DNA from: Nectonema munidae
Taxonomy: Eukaryota; Nematomorpha; Nectonematoida; Nectonematidae
Assembly: GCA_030549495.1 (NCBI GenBank)
Contig: JAUIRK010000109.1
Coordinates: 17,501-81,500 of the forward strand
Reading direction: 5' to 3'
Length of the DNA stretch: 64,000 nucleotides
Numbering within the stretch: position 1 is the stretch's first letter; each line of letters begins with the position of its first letter. Of this stretch, positions 37,908 through 48,400 are shown piece after piece. Below the pieces are notes generated by a model. It had not been told where the DNA came from. It was given only the letters and a program-made list of their open reading frames with translations, and ran no database searches. The translations under genes and the position numbers were made by a program.

Positions 37908-39289
37908 TGGTTAGTTAAAAGGCCCTATTATAGAAAAACAAAACTAACCTAACTAGCTTTTATAAACCTTAGGATTTTAGATTAGTTTTAAACCATAAAA
38001 GCTTTCTGTTAACAAGACCATACATTCACAGCCCTAACAAAAGATTTCTTCATAAAACTTATCAACATTTAAACTCAACTTTTCTAAAGTATTGAGATGC
38101 AATTATATCTTTGTGTTACTGAAAGAAAACTACTGTAGATGAATGAATTTGTAAAACCTTATGTTTCTTGCGAGTTGGGAGTTTAAAATTACCACATGTA
38201 TTTTTTGATAAGCATGCTCATAGTTTAATTTTCAGCCCACACGAATGGTTCAAAAATTTTTTCCATCATTAACTGTATATAAAAAACTAGTTTACAAACC
38301 CTAATGTTTTGCATGACTCCCATATTAAAAAATACCCCATATATTTCTCTTTTATTTTTCTTTTGGTATTATTTGTCTGATATGAATCTTCCAAATTATT
38401 TTCCTTTTGTTTTCTTTATACCCCATTAAAATTCTTTCTTTATGTTTGTGATAATTATCTCTACATACAAGTGAGAAATTACAAGAGTGTCCCGGATTTC
38501 AAATCTTGTAATCTGACAACCCTAGACATGAAGAACTTATCTATATGAATTTCGGAACCTTTTGATATATTAGAAGCACTGACTAATCTTTGTATAATGT
38601 TTAGGGATTTAAATATTCTGTCATTTTGACCGGTAACATAAATGTCACTAGCGATGAAATAAAAGTTTTTAGAATCTGCACAGTGATATACTTTCATTCC
38701 ATATCGGGTTGGTTTTGAAGGGTCATAAACCGTCACCAGGGATCTTCCTCTATATTTTACCGGCTGTTCATTTATAGTTATATAATCACCAGGCCACTTG
38801 CATTTATGACAATTATTGAAAATTTCATCCTGTAGATATCTTATAGGACTTAATTTGTCTCAAGCATCCATCCCTATTTCTTTCCATATCAAGTCTAATG
38901 AATATCTTTATCAACATAAACGTCTCTCAGCTGTCAAAAAGGGTCTTTATTTCTATCTGAAAATAGAGTCTTTTTACAGCAAATCAATAAAAACATTTTT
39001 CTATTTCAGCGAGGGGGATTTTGAATTCTCTCAATTTAAAAGACTTATTGGTTTGTGAGTAGACTTTCCATATTACTTTTCTTTCTTAAGGAATGAGTGT
39101 CCCTTCCCGTTTTTTTCCGTTTTTGTCTAATACCCAAACCTTTCCTATCAAACTGTTGCTCGTTTATCTTTTCCCGTTTTTGTCATGAATAGCCAAAAAT
39201 TTACATTTGCATTCCCCATCACGTTCTCACTGACCCCCACAAACCAACAGGCACCATAAGTTCATCAAAGTCAACCCTTATTAACCATG

Positions 39290-41261
39290 CCTCATGTTTT
39301 CGATGCTCCCAGTGTTGCGCTCCTTCCCGTTAAACTTTGGCTTTAACCTTGTGACTCGACAGTTGCGTCGATAAATCCATGTCACGACCCACGCCCCCAC
39401 ACCTGCCCACACACACAGCGCACACAGGTCTGAAAGGTGCTCTTTTGATCTAAATAAACTCCCAATCAAAACAACTTTGCGATAAAAGGGCGTTTTGCAA
39501 GCTTTCTTCGTTTTAATCGAGTGCTAAACGTAAGCGAATGACTGTCCTTGCCCAGAAGCTGGAGTCATAAAGGGTCATCAGCCAATCACAAACTCAATTG
39601 TCCAAAACGTTGGTGTTTCACAGTCCACCATTTCAAAATTCTCAGCAAGAGTCCCAGTCCGCAAGGACAGAACAAGAACGCAACGAGGCGGACGGCAAGG
39701 CTGACTCAGACCCCTTACACCGGTTCGTGTGCCCGCCCCGGGCCCATCACCACGCAGTCCTGGAGGAGAGGCCAACCGCCGCCAACCTAGGAAAGGCATT
39801 TCAAGGCAACCAAGGCTGGTCGCCGTTGGAAGGCTTCTCGATCAAATATAAAGGCCGGGGAGAAAGGAGTGACCCCAGCGCCACACTTTCAACGTGCGCC
39901 CAGGTTGAGAAGTTAACCCGTGACGTCTACAACGCAGTGAGACGGAATCTACTTCCGTGCCTCCTGACGGCACTTGGCAGATGCAGCACAGAAGCGAGGC
40001 AGCATGAAGGTCAAGGAGGTTCACCGCCCTCGTCACGCCAACAGGACGCAGTGACAAGTCTCTACTGGTGGTTGGCAAAAGTGCCAAGCCCAGGTGCTAG
40101 AGGAGTCCCCAGCTCCAGTCCCATACATGAACAATAAAAACGCGGTGACGGCAACCGTTCGAGACGGCTAAGAGACTTTGAACGTGACAGGCCAGGCAGG
40201 GGCGGCACATTGCCCTTGTCCTCGACAACGCTCGGCTCACCCCAAGGATGCAGCAGATGACCTTCCCCACATTCGCCTCTTCTTCCTGCGCCCAACACGA
40301 CCTCCATCAGCAGCCATGGACAGGGGATCCCGAAACCGAAGGCACCTACAGGAAGAAGGTGGTCCAGAAGATTGTTGTATACATCGATGCAGGTGAATCT
40401 GAGTTCTCTGCCAGCACCTTCGCCCGCAAGTTTACAGTCCTGGATGCTATGCACATGTTGAAAGTGGCATGGCAGGATGTAAAACAGTCCAGTGTAGCAA
40501 ACTGCTTTGCCCATGGGCTTTCGCATCCCCTCTGCTTCAGTGCCCCACTGCAGACCACCAGGACCAGCACCAGATGGGATGACAACAGAAGAGCCAGGCG
40601 TACGTGGACGTGGATTCCCAGACTGAGTGCCATGGGGTCTTGACAGATGACGACATCTGTGACACAGTACGCCAGCCAGATGTGCCCCACTGCTGACAGT
40701 GACGATGAGTCAGCTGAACTGCCTCCACCACCAAAGCCCATGTTGCCCTCGACGCCTGTCATCTGTGCGTGCCTATCTGGAAGCCATGCCACGATCTCAC
40801 CACATTCTACACTCTGGAAAGGGAGCTGCAAACGGGGTTGCAACATCTGCCAAACAGACCTGCATAACAGACTTTTTAAATCTAAATAGACAATTGCAGA
40901 TCCACAGCTTCAATGAAAAAAACTTACCTGATGGATTGTTTAGGCCTACTTGTCAATGCGTGTGTATATATTTTTGTACATTTTAATAAATAATGTATGA
41001 AAAAAGTGATAAATAAATTTTTTATTCTTTTATTTGTATATTGTGATAATAATGTCTGGAAAATGTAATAAATACTTGTTTTAATTGTTAACCATCGTGT
41101 TGCCACTTATCAGTGTAGGCCCCTACATGTATAACCACGCACAGTTAAATCGTTATAACCACCATAATCATGAAAATAGCTAAGCCCGGATATTAGAATA
41201 TCCCGGATTATGTCATAATTTATTCATACACGGAGGGTATGACAATAAGCGGGCTCCACTG
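39290..41261 (+). mobile_element. GC-rich Tigger/pogo element
   Basis: The segment is far richer in G and C (above 50% by eye over 39650-40850) than the 30% background. Plus-strand frames spell a Tigger transposase, and the right end CCCGCTTATTGTCATACCC, read inversely, continues to CAGTGGAG next to a TA (41262-41263), a Tigger-type terminal repeat. The matching left terminal repeat was not found. The left limit is therefore approximate. Confidence 0.8.
39520..40890 (+). pseudogene. Tigger-like transposase, broken
   Basis: In order, and across frames, there is KRKRMTVLAQKLE then VGVSQSTISKF (first HTH), AANLGKAFQGNQGWSPLEGF (CENP-B second HTH), SDKSLLVVGKSAKPRC, ALVLDNARLTPRMQ (second catalytic Asp, LDNA), LPHIRLFFLRP, then FTVLDAMHMLKVAWQDVKQS with SVANCFAHG, and a C-terminal KQTCITDFLNL. 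This is the full domain order of Tigger transposases. Many frameshifts interrupt it. The codons are GC-rich, unlike every neighbour. Confidence 0.8.
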
Positions 41262-41734
41262 TATTTAAAATCTATTTTTTCTTCCATTTTCGATTCATTT
41301 GATATACTATTCAATCCGAATTTGAGCTATAGTTGATCAGAGACAGTAATGTCGCTAATAAAAATGAACAAATTAGAGAGAAAAGAGCTGAATGAGAGAA
41401 GAGAGCTTGAGTGATTGAGTTTTAGCAGAGAAAGCGGAAGAGAAAAACAGAAAGAGACAGAAAGAGAAATGGAATCACTTTGACAGAAGAAGATGAGAAA
41501 ATCTAGTGGATCATCAACATGTGTTTGCGCAAAAATACTACAAGTCCCTTTGAGACACTGTAATAAACATTGCTTACTTGTTTTGGGCATATTGAAACAA
41601 TGGATTATTATAATTATTATATGAGCTCTCACATCGTTTGTAAAATATTTTTGATAGGAATTTCAGAGCAGCAGTCTGCATTCCCTTTTTTATTCTCTCA
41701 TCTTACATTATCATGTATTCGAATGATCATTACT

Positions 41735-42080
41735 AGAGCTTCTGATTTCTCGATAAAATTTAATTCTCGAGAAACGAGAAAAAAAATGATTCTTGAGACT
41801 CGAGAAGTTAAAAAATATTTTAAAAAAAACAAGATCATTTAAAGATTCGTTTTTCCATCTCAATCGTTTTGGAGATAAAATTCTTTCGCATTGACAAGAA
41901 GTTAGTTGGATGCATAAAAGAGAATTTTTTAACAATTGCATCGATACTGATAAATCAAAATTTTTGTTTTGTTTGAACATCTGTGGTTCTTTTTCTACTG
42001 TACTAACTTTTTCTTCTTTTTTTATCATACATGAATTCTTTAATTTCTCTATTTAAACTTTGAGTTAGAGATTCTTCTTC
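41735..42080 (-). mobile_element. hAT element end with dimerisation domain
   Basis: The minus strand (42028-41711) reads TVEKEPQMFKQNKNF, then LLCIQLTSCQCERILSPKRL and NDLVFFKIFFNF, a degraded hAT dimerisation domain (..IP.TS..CER.FS......R..L....LVFLK). The outer edge at about 41735-41800 has CTAGAGCTTCTGATTTCTCG and several TTCTCGAGAA-like palindromic words, probably the terminal repeat. The rest of the element is missing. Confidence 0.55.
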
Positions 42081-42229
42081 ATACTCATCAACAGATTCGA
42101 CTTGAATTTGGCCTTCTTGTATAACAGTTCCATGCTCCGAATAATGAGAAAAAATTTATCAAAAATATTTTTTGCACATTCTAAAATTTCTTCAAAATTT
42201 AAATAAAATTTTTGCGGGCGAAGGTCATT

Positions 42230-42251
42230 TTCACCCCCCCCCCCCCCCCCC
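42230..42251 (+). repeat. Poly-C run
   Basis: A run of about 19-20 C, exceptional in this AT-rich sequence. Its length is likely unreliable. Confidence 0.7.
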
Positions 42252-42289
42252 TGAAAACACATTGGAGGGGGACACCCCACGGATGTGTG

Positions 42290-43532
42290 CCCCTAATTTT
42301 TTGTTTAAAATGGCTGCAATCTAGAATTAATGCCCACATTTTTGTCAACATATGCTGACCTAAATTAAAGATATTGTATATTTTTATATAATATTATTTA
42401 TTTAGAGGCATTAAAATTAAAGATTATTGATACTACTTTTTGAAATAAATAAATATCAAATTATTATCAGAAAATTAAGTCGGATTTCTGACAAAAAAAG
42501 AAAAATAAGACTTTACATCAACAAAATTAATTCTGACATCCGCATCTGCATCCACGCACATGAAAATTTGACATACGGAAACAACCACTCTACCACCTAG
42601 CATATATATATATATATTATTTGCTGCTTTTTTAATCAAAAAAATTGTATTCACTTTTTTAATTTGAAAGGCGTGTTACTGGCGAACAATGCTTTTGTCA
42701 TATTGGGAAATTTATTATCGTAATAAATAAAAAAGGGGAAACCACTTGTAATATCGGTACAAAATCTAAAAATAGACTTGAGAAGATCAGAAAACTGCAT
42801 TTTTATCATGATATTTGTTTGAAAGCATAATTGGCTATCAGTATAATAGTAAGGACAGTGATGAAGAATATTTGAACTTGGGAAGAGTAAGAAAGGGCTA
42901 AGTTGGCATTTTTGCAAGAAAAAAGATTCGGGAACTTTAAAATCTTATATGATAGGCGTTTTTAGTGGTTTCTGTGTGATATGCACTTAATCTAGCTAAC
43001 ATGTTATAATCATTGTGTGTTGACTGTTCTACCCTTATTATATATAGGTCAATTTCGCTATTAATTTATGTGTTCTGTTCTTTGCCTGCAAAAGTTTATG
43101 TGGTGTTCTTTCTGCGTCAACATTTTTTGTTGTCGTTGAACATCTCGTGACTGTCATTCTATTTTTAATGCCTCCATAACGCAAGTCTTTATTTTTTGCT
43201 GTTAATTCAACCCTGCTTCCCCCACTTTCTTCTTATTTAGTAAGTATGTTTACAAAGATTCCGTATTTCATTTTAATTTTATTCACTAGCTCATCCTACT
43301 ACTTTTCTTTTGTCTGAATCTACTCTATATTACCTCGTCCTTGATCAAACACCAAGTCCCAAATACTTTTTACAAAATGAAATTTAAACTAGCTTGCTAT
43401 ATCTAATTTAACTACCGTAAATACCCAGCTTTGAGGCTCGGGTCGGTCTTATTTTTTATTTCATTTCGTTTTTTATTGTTTATATGGTGTTCTAATAGTA
43501 TATTTTATTGTTGAAACTCTCCGGGCATATTT
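42290..43532. other. AT-rich, no gene recognised
   Basis: It contains an (AT)n microsatellite at about 42602-42618. No coding region was supported. Confidence 0.45.
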
Positions 43533-43541
43533 AAAAATTCT

Positions 43542-44299
43542 GGTCTTTTGGTTTAGACGGCAGATCAAGTAATCACCATTTCGTCTGCCTTTTATAGTTA
43601 TGTCCTGGTTGCAAATTCTAAGGAAAATTCTCTGCGTTTGCCCACATTTTGTTGTTTATAAAAGAAAACGGAAATAAAAAATTAATAACTTTAATGCATA
43701 TGAAGAATAGTTTTATTTAAGCAAAGGAATAAAATTGGCAATATCTGAATAAATTTTTCCCTCTGCACTTTGTTACTTTTGCGCCAAAGAAATTCGCACA
43801 TATATGAATCGATTAGTGATCTCGCAGTACCGCATTCTTTTTTATTCCGCAATTTTGCAAAAACCCACAACGATTCTATAGAGTTAGTTTGTTCTCCAGT
43901 TTCAGGGTCTTTGAAATATTTTGAAAGATCCACAGTTAGATGCTTGTACGCCATGCCTTTTAGTGATGTAATGCCAGCATATGCCCGCCATTTATCGGAA
44001 ATAATTGTCGTTCCCGGTAAAATACACTCTTTTATAATAGGTAGAAGAGCTCATCTCATCGGATCTATCGGGAACAGCGTACATGAAGCATGCACCCGTT
44101 TCTCGGCATATTCAACCAAATACCCATTGCTGGGGATAAACTCTCCACGTTGTACTTTCTTCAGGACTCGTCGATTTCATCATGAAGCCCTTGTCCTCCA
44201 ATTTGCACAGCATTTCGTAGTAGTGAATCCGCTTAAAAGCACTATAAAAGACAGACGAAATGGTGATTACTTGATGTGGCCGTCAAAACGAAAAGACCC
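43542..44299 (-). mobile_element. Merlin (IS1016-like) DNA transposon, 758 bp
   Basis: Terminal inverted repeats of about 55 bp start GGTCTTTTGGTTTAGACGGC at the left and, read inversely, GGGTCTTTTCGTTTTGACGG at the right, sharing ATCAAGTAATCACCATTTCG. Perfect 9-bp duplications AAAAATTCT lie at 43533-43541 and 44300-44308. The interior encodes a Merlin transposase fragment. Such duplication length and transposase identify the Merlin superfamily. Confidence 0.9.
43691..44250 (-). pseudogene. Merlin transposase (DDE_Tnp_IS1595-like), truncated
   Basis: The minus strand encodes CILPGTTIISDKWRAYAGIT, then from an in-frame Met at 43954 YFKDPETGEQTNSIESLWVF, AKLRNKKECGTARSLIDSYM and CEFLWRK. These are the second catalytic Asp (SDKW.AY) and the last acidic block (T..IE..W...K) of IS1016/Merlin transposases. 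The N-terminal part with the first Asp is degraded or absent (HASCTLFPIDPMR upstream). The length (about 190 codons visible) is below the usual 270-300. Confidence 0.8.
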
Positions 44300-44308
44300 A
44301 AAAATTCT

Positions 44309-45341
44309 TTATACAATGCATTCTCTGTTTTTGAAACTTTGAGAATGTTTAATCTTGAGATGAGCTTTCTTTTTTATAATGACGAGTAAATTATATTCAA
44401 GTATCTTCCAATAATACATGTAGCACCACTTCTTCTTTGCATCACTGATCATATCTTTGTATTTTATTTGCTTCCTATCAGCTGAAACATTAAGTTTAAC
44501 ATTTGGATTGAGTACTCTGGACAGTCGTATTACATAGTGCAAGATCTTTGATATCAAATTATATACCATTGTGTGCAAGTGTGTGTGTGTGGTTGTGGGT
44601 TGATCCCCCACAAAAGTGACATCGTGAAGATTGCAATTGTAGAAATGAACTTAGATGTTTCTGACTTACACTATTTCTTCACTCTTCTAAATCTTCAGAA
44701 GAAAAGTTTAAATAGATTTATAAAATGATCATACAAAATTGATACACAAAGCCAATGTAGATGGTATGAATGCATAAAGTCAGTATATGTAGTGTGTTAT
44801 TTTTGTATGCATATTTTAACAATTTATTTCTAAGAATTTCAATTCTCATACATTTTTGAAAAATTTCATTAAAACTTGTAAATCAATCAATATGAAGATT
44901 AGGTGGATTATACTAGTAAAAATGAACTAACAGTGCAAATTTGCTCTGAAAATTGGAAAAGAAAGTTTATATTTTTTAAAATTCAATATCTAAATTAGTG
45001 CTTGAATTTGCCGTTTTTGTACCCTCCAGGTTTAACTGTTGGGCGAAAGTTTGTTTATGCTGGTATAAGATAAAAGAGAGCTCCATAAATACATTAGGAT
45101 TTTAATTTACAAAAATCGTGAATTTTGTTGAAAAGCGATTAGCCCTTCAATACGCCCAAGTATGTTTATACTTAATTTTACAGGAAATTAAAAATATGAA
45201 TAGTACTATTGGGTATAGTACCTATAGTACCATCCTTTCCGATATCCTGGTCTCGGCCTGGAATGCTGGGTCCAGGATCTACCTGCACTTTTCGTCGCAT
45301 ATTATTTTACAAGAATATATGTTTCAAATATATGAATATAG
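44309..45341. other. No recognised feature
   Basis: AT-rich sequence with a short (GT)n near 44579-44592. No gene was supported. Confidence 0.4.
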
Positions 45342-45354
45342 CCAAGAAACAGAT

Positions 45355-45419
45355 GTTGTTGTTGTTAGCCCCTAGATTATACTATCTTTATATGAGTATA
45401 ATCTATCAGTTCAAAACAA
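45355..45419 (-). mobile_element. 65-bp retroposon tail, second copy
   Basis: On the minus strand this matches the insert at 8114-8193: TTGTTTTGAACTGATAG, a 10-bp-stem hairpin (AGATTATACT/AGTATAATCT), GGGGCT and (AAC)n. It is flanked by perfect 13-bp duplications CCAAGAAACAGAT (45342-45354 and 45420-45432). The 5' end is 15 bp shorter than the other copy while the AAC end is the same. That is the pattern of variable 5' truncation in target-primed reverse transcription. Confidence 0.8.
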
Positions 45420-45432
45420 CCAAGAAACAGAT

Positions 45433-48400
45433 CCTATTCTAAAGCGAACGCTCCTAAAGTAGGAAACAATGTTAATATCTAGTGATCCCCTGATTAAAAA
45501 AGTTAGAATCGGGTCGCCAGAGTGTACCTAAATGTAAAAACCTTTGAATATGATCATTTAAAAAAATAATTTTTTTCCCATTTTCTAAAATTTTTTTCAA
45601 ATCTAAATTTTTTAGAAAAAAAAATGTTTACGCCTTCCAAGTACAAAATAATATTTTGTATTTTATTCACATCGTAAGAAAAATGAAAAAGTTTATTTAC
45701 TTATTAAAAGGAATACAAATCCAAATAAAAAATCGTAAAGCTTAAAAGTTAGAAGACATGTTTAGGTGTCAAAATGTTTAGGATCTCAATTCCATAAATA
45801 TTTTAGAGGAAATTAATTTATTATAATTATAAAAAAGAATTAAGAAATAATTACAAGCGTAAATGTAAAACTGTAAAAAATGACATTAAATATTTTGTGC
45901 TCTGGCAAGACCACGGGAGAACAAAAATGAAGCAATAGTATATAAAGATGAGTTGGGCAAACTATGGCCTGCAGACCACATGCAAAGCTTTTTGTAAGCT
46001 CGGCTGAGATTAGGTTATTTAAACTCATTCATTGTTAGTTAAATATTATTGATGCAAAAAATTTGATTAATTGGAAATTTTAAATGCTCAAATAATACCC
46101 TTCAAAATATTTTCACAAATAAAATGCTTAATCTCCTGTTTTAATTTTCACAGTTGAGTTCTTATTTTGAAGATGAAGTTATTTTTAATTTATATTTATT
46201 ATTCCAAGTGTATTATTATAAATGGGAATCTGGTAATTATTTTTAAAAGATGTTTTATATTTAAGAAAATTTTCATGATTAAATTTAACTTAAAAATTGA
46301 GATTTTGATGAAGAAATATAAACTGTTTTATTATATGCTAAATGAGTTTGGATCAATAAATTAAATATCAACAAAAACCTATCATTTTTTTCTTAAGAAC
46401 TTTTGTCTTGTCTAATTTGAATATTTCCATTTTACTATACAATGCGACTATTTAAATGTGTAAATTTTTAAAAGCGTCACGAAAAAATTACCCGCCCTGA
46501 AAGTATACCGCACATATGTCGTTTTTCCACACTACCATTTATCTTTTTTACAAGATTGAATAAATTTAAAAATCTTACTTTCGGTAAAAAAATTTTAATA
46601 AAATTTTGCACACTCAATATTAATTTGAATTTTTGAATATTCCAACTTAACACAAATCTTTTTAGGCCGACTTAGTTTTTCAAGAAAATGTTATAGTACC
46701 TTTTTTGAGTATAGGGATTCACACATGAATCAGCCGATAATCTTAAAATTATGGATCAGGCAGCGCTTTTCTTTATCCTATTATTTTGTGTATGTGTGTA
46801 ATAATTTTAGACACTTCCAAGTTTTATCATTTTCAGGTTTAAATATTAATGAAGTAAAATTTATTAAATTGAAAATGACTATACTTATTATATATGGAAT
46901 TAAGTGTAACTATGAAAAAATTGTGGCATTAGTCTACAATTTTGTTATTCATTTCAATAGCAGTCTTAGTCAATATTTAATTGTGAAAATAAAAATAAAA
47001 ACTTGATGTATCTTATATGAGGCGCTGGTCTTAATTGATACAAAAAGCATCGATTTGTGTTTTTCTGACATCACATGTCAATCTCCTTTCAAACTCGACA
47101 AGATCAATAATTCATCTTCAAATTTATCTTTTTAAATTTATTTTCCTAATTCTACTGTCTCTTCCTTCTTTAACTAAAGTTATAAGACTTGTAGAAATAA
47201 TTGCAAAAGACATGGCCGTCCGCTGGAACTTTACCAACGTGGAGCAAAACTCTAAATAAGAAATGAAATTCGAGATTATTGAAAATTTAATATCCTTTAT
47301 TTAGTATAAAATAAAAATGCTATGTTTATGTAAAAACAATAGAAATAGCATAACATTATTCAATAAAATATAGGTATAAATGATAATAACAAAGTTAAAC
47401 TAAACATACATAAGCAAGAGTATGTTGAAAAATTATTCTTTAATTCATCTACAATTATATAAAGTTAAACAATGTTATTTTTTGACTACAATTAAAATTA
47501 TGTTGGAAAATAATTATCTACGGCTTCAAAAAAATGCAAATCTTAATCGAATCGGGTGAAATGACCGGTTTGCAATTGCCCATGACAATAGATTTTGAAC
47601 TAAAATTTTAGGATTTGTTATAGTGACAATTTTAGACAAGGCTACTTTGGTATGTGGTTTTTTCACTGACCCATATTTATGCTTTTGCTAAAAAATGCCC
47701 TTTCACTCTAAAAATCATTTTTCGAAATTTTTTATTATATTAACGGGTTTTATAGTCAGTTAGCTATTAACTTTTTTAGATAGTAAGTTTAGCTTTATAT
47801 TTTTGAAATAGAACTTAACTGAAATGTGTAAAGTTAAATTAATTTTTAAATATAAAAAATACAAAATAATTTCCATTCTTTTTCTCCAAAATTTTTATGT
47901 TTGAAAATTGGAATTTATATACGCATTAAAAATTTAATTATTTATATGCCATGAACCTGTATTTTGGGGTTGGCATATGTAACATACTATTTAAACAATT
48001 TAGTACGATTAAATTAGCCTAAATCTTTAAAGGAGAATATAAGAGAGAGATACTTTATGGTTAATTTTGTTAAGCTGTTCTCATATTTCCTTACGAATAG
48101 ATTTCTATTAATCTCTTAATGTTAAATTATAACAGCGTTAGAGAAGGCCATAACAGGGATTCTCAGCCTTTTTGTATAAATAGCCCACAGGGTTTTTAAA
48201 AAATTTACATTATCCCACAACATAATCCCCCTTCAGAAACCCTCCATGTCAAATGAACCTTTATCAAGAAAATTAAATTTTTTTATGTAAAATAGTACCA
48301 CGAAATTCTTTTTGAAATTATAGAAATATGTAATACCTTAAATATCCAACTGAATAATAAACTTGCTAACTATTTGGCCTTGCTAACTAACTTACTTATA

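Larger units (their letters stand above)
35652..38524 (+). mobile_element. hAT element inserted in piggyBac
   Basis: The left end is TAGGGTCGCCAGACGTC, and the inverse of the right end reads TAGGGTTGTCAGATTAC. Perfect 8-bp duplications GACATGAA flank it (35644-35651 and 38525-38532). The interior carries hAT transposase pieces on the plus strand and a homopolymer patch at 36386-36675. The 2,873-bp length is near that of an autonomous hAT, but the coding sequence is broken. Confidence 0.9.
35360..39060 (-). mobile_element. piggyBac-like element split by a hAT insertion
   Basis: On the minus strand, 39060-38533 encodes DKLSPIRYLQDEIF, WPGDYITINEQPVKYRGRS and DPSKPTRYGMKVYHCADSKN, the DDE_Tnp_1_7 domain of piggyBac (the usual motif being ITIDEQL..FRGR...Y.P.KP..YGIK). 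IHIDKFF follows. The sequence then breaks at the hAT and resumes at 35643-35360 with KPQTIFDYNKYEGRVDTFNK, the DYN..KGGVDT.D.M motif carrying the last catalytic Asp. Stops and shifts occur on both sides. No TTAA-flanked terminal repeats were identified. A gene-sized part is preserved, with the hAT lying between TSD copies. Confidence 0.8.

Noticed and set aside
39842-40846. Several long minus-strand frames in the GC-rich island
   Set aside because: They are shadows of the plus-strand Tigger transposase. GC-rich DNA has fewer stops.
43770-44342. 190-codon plus-strand frame
   Set aside because: Antisense to the Merlin transposase on the minus strand and runs through its terminal repeat.
47035-47259. 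Possible exon ending VIRLVEIIAKDMAVRWNFTN
   Set aside because: Looks protein-like at its end but no splice signals fit the ankyrin gene phase with confidence and no family is recognised.
48165-48260. hAT MITE end with CAGGGATTCTCAGCC
   Set aside because: Same reason: a single end without a partner.
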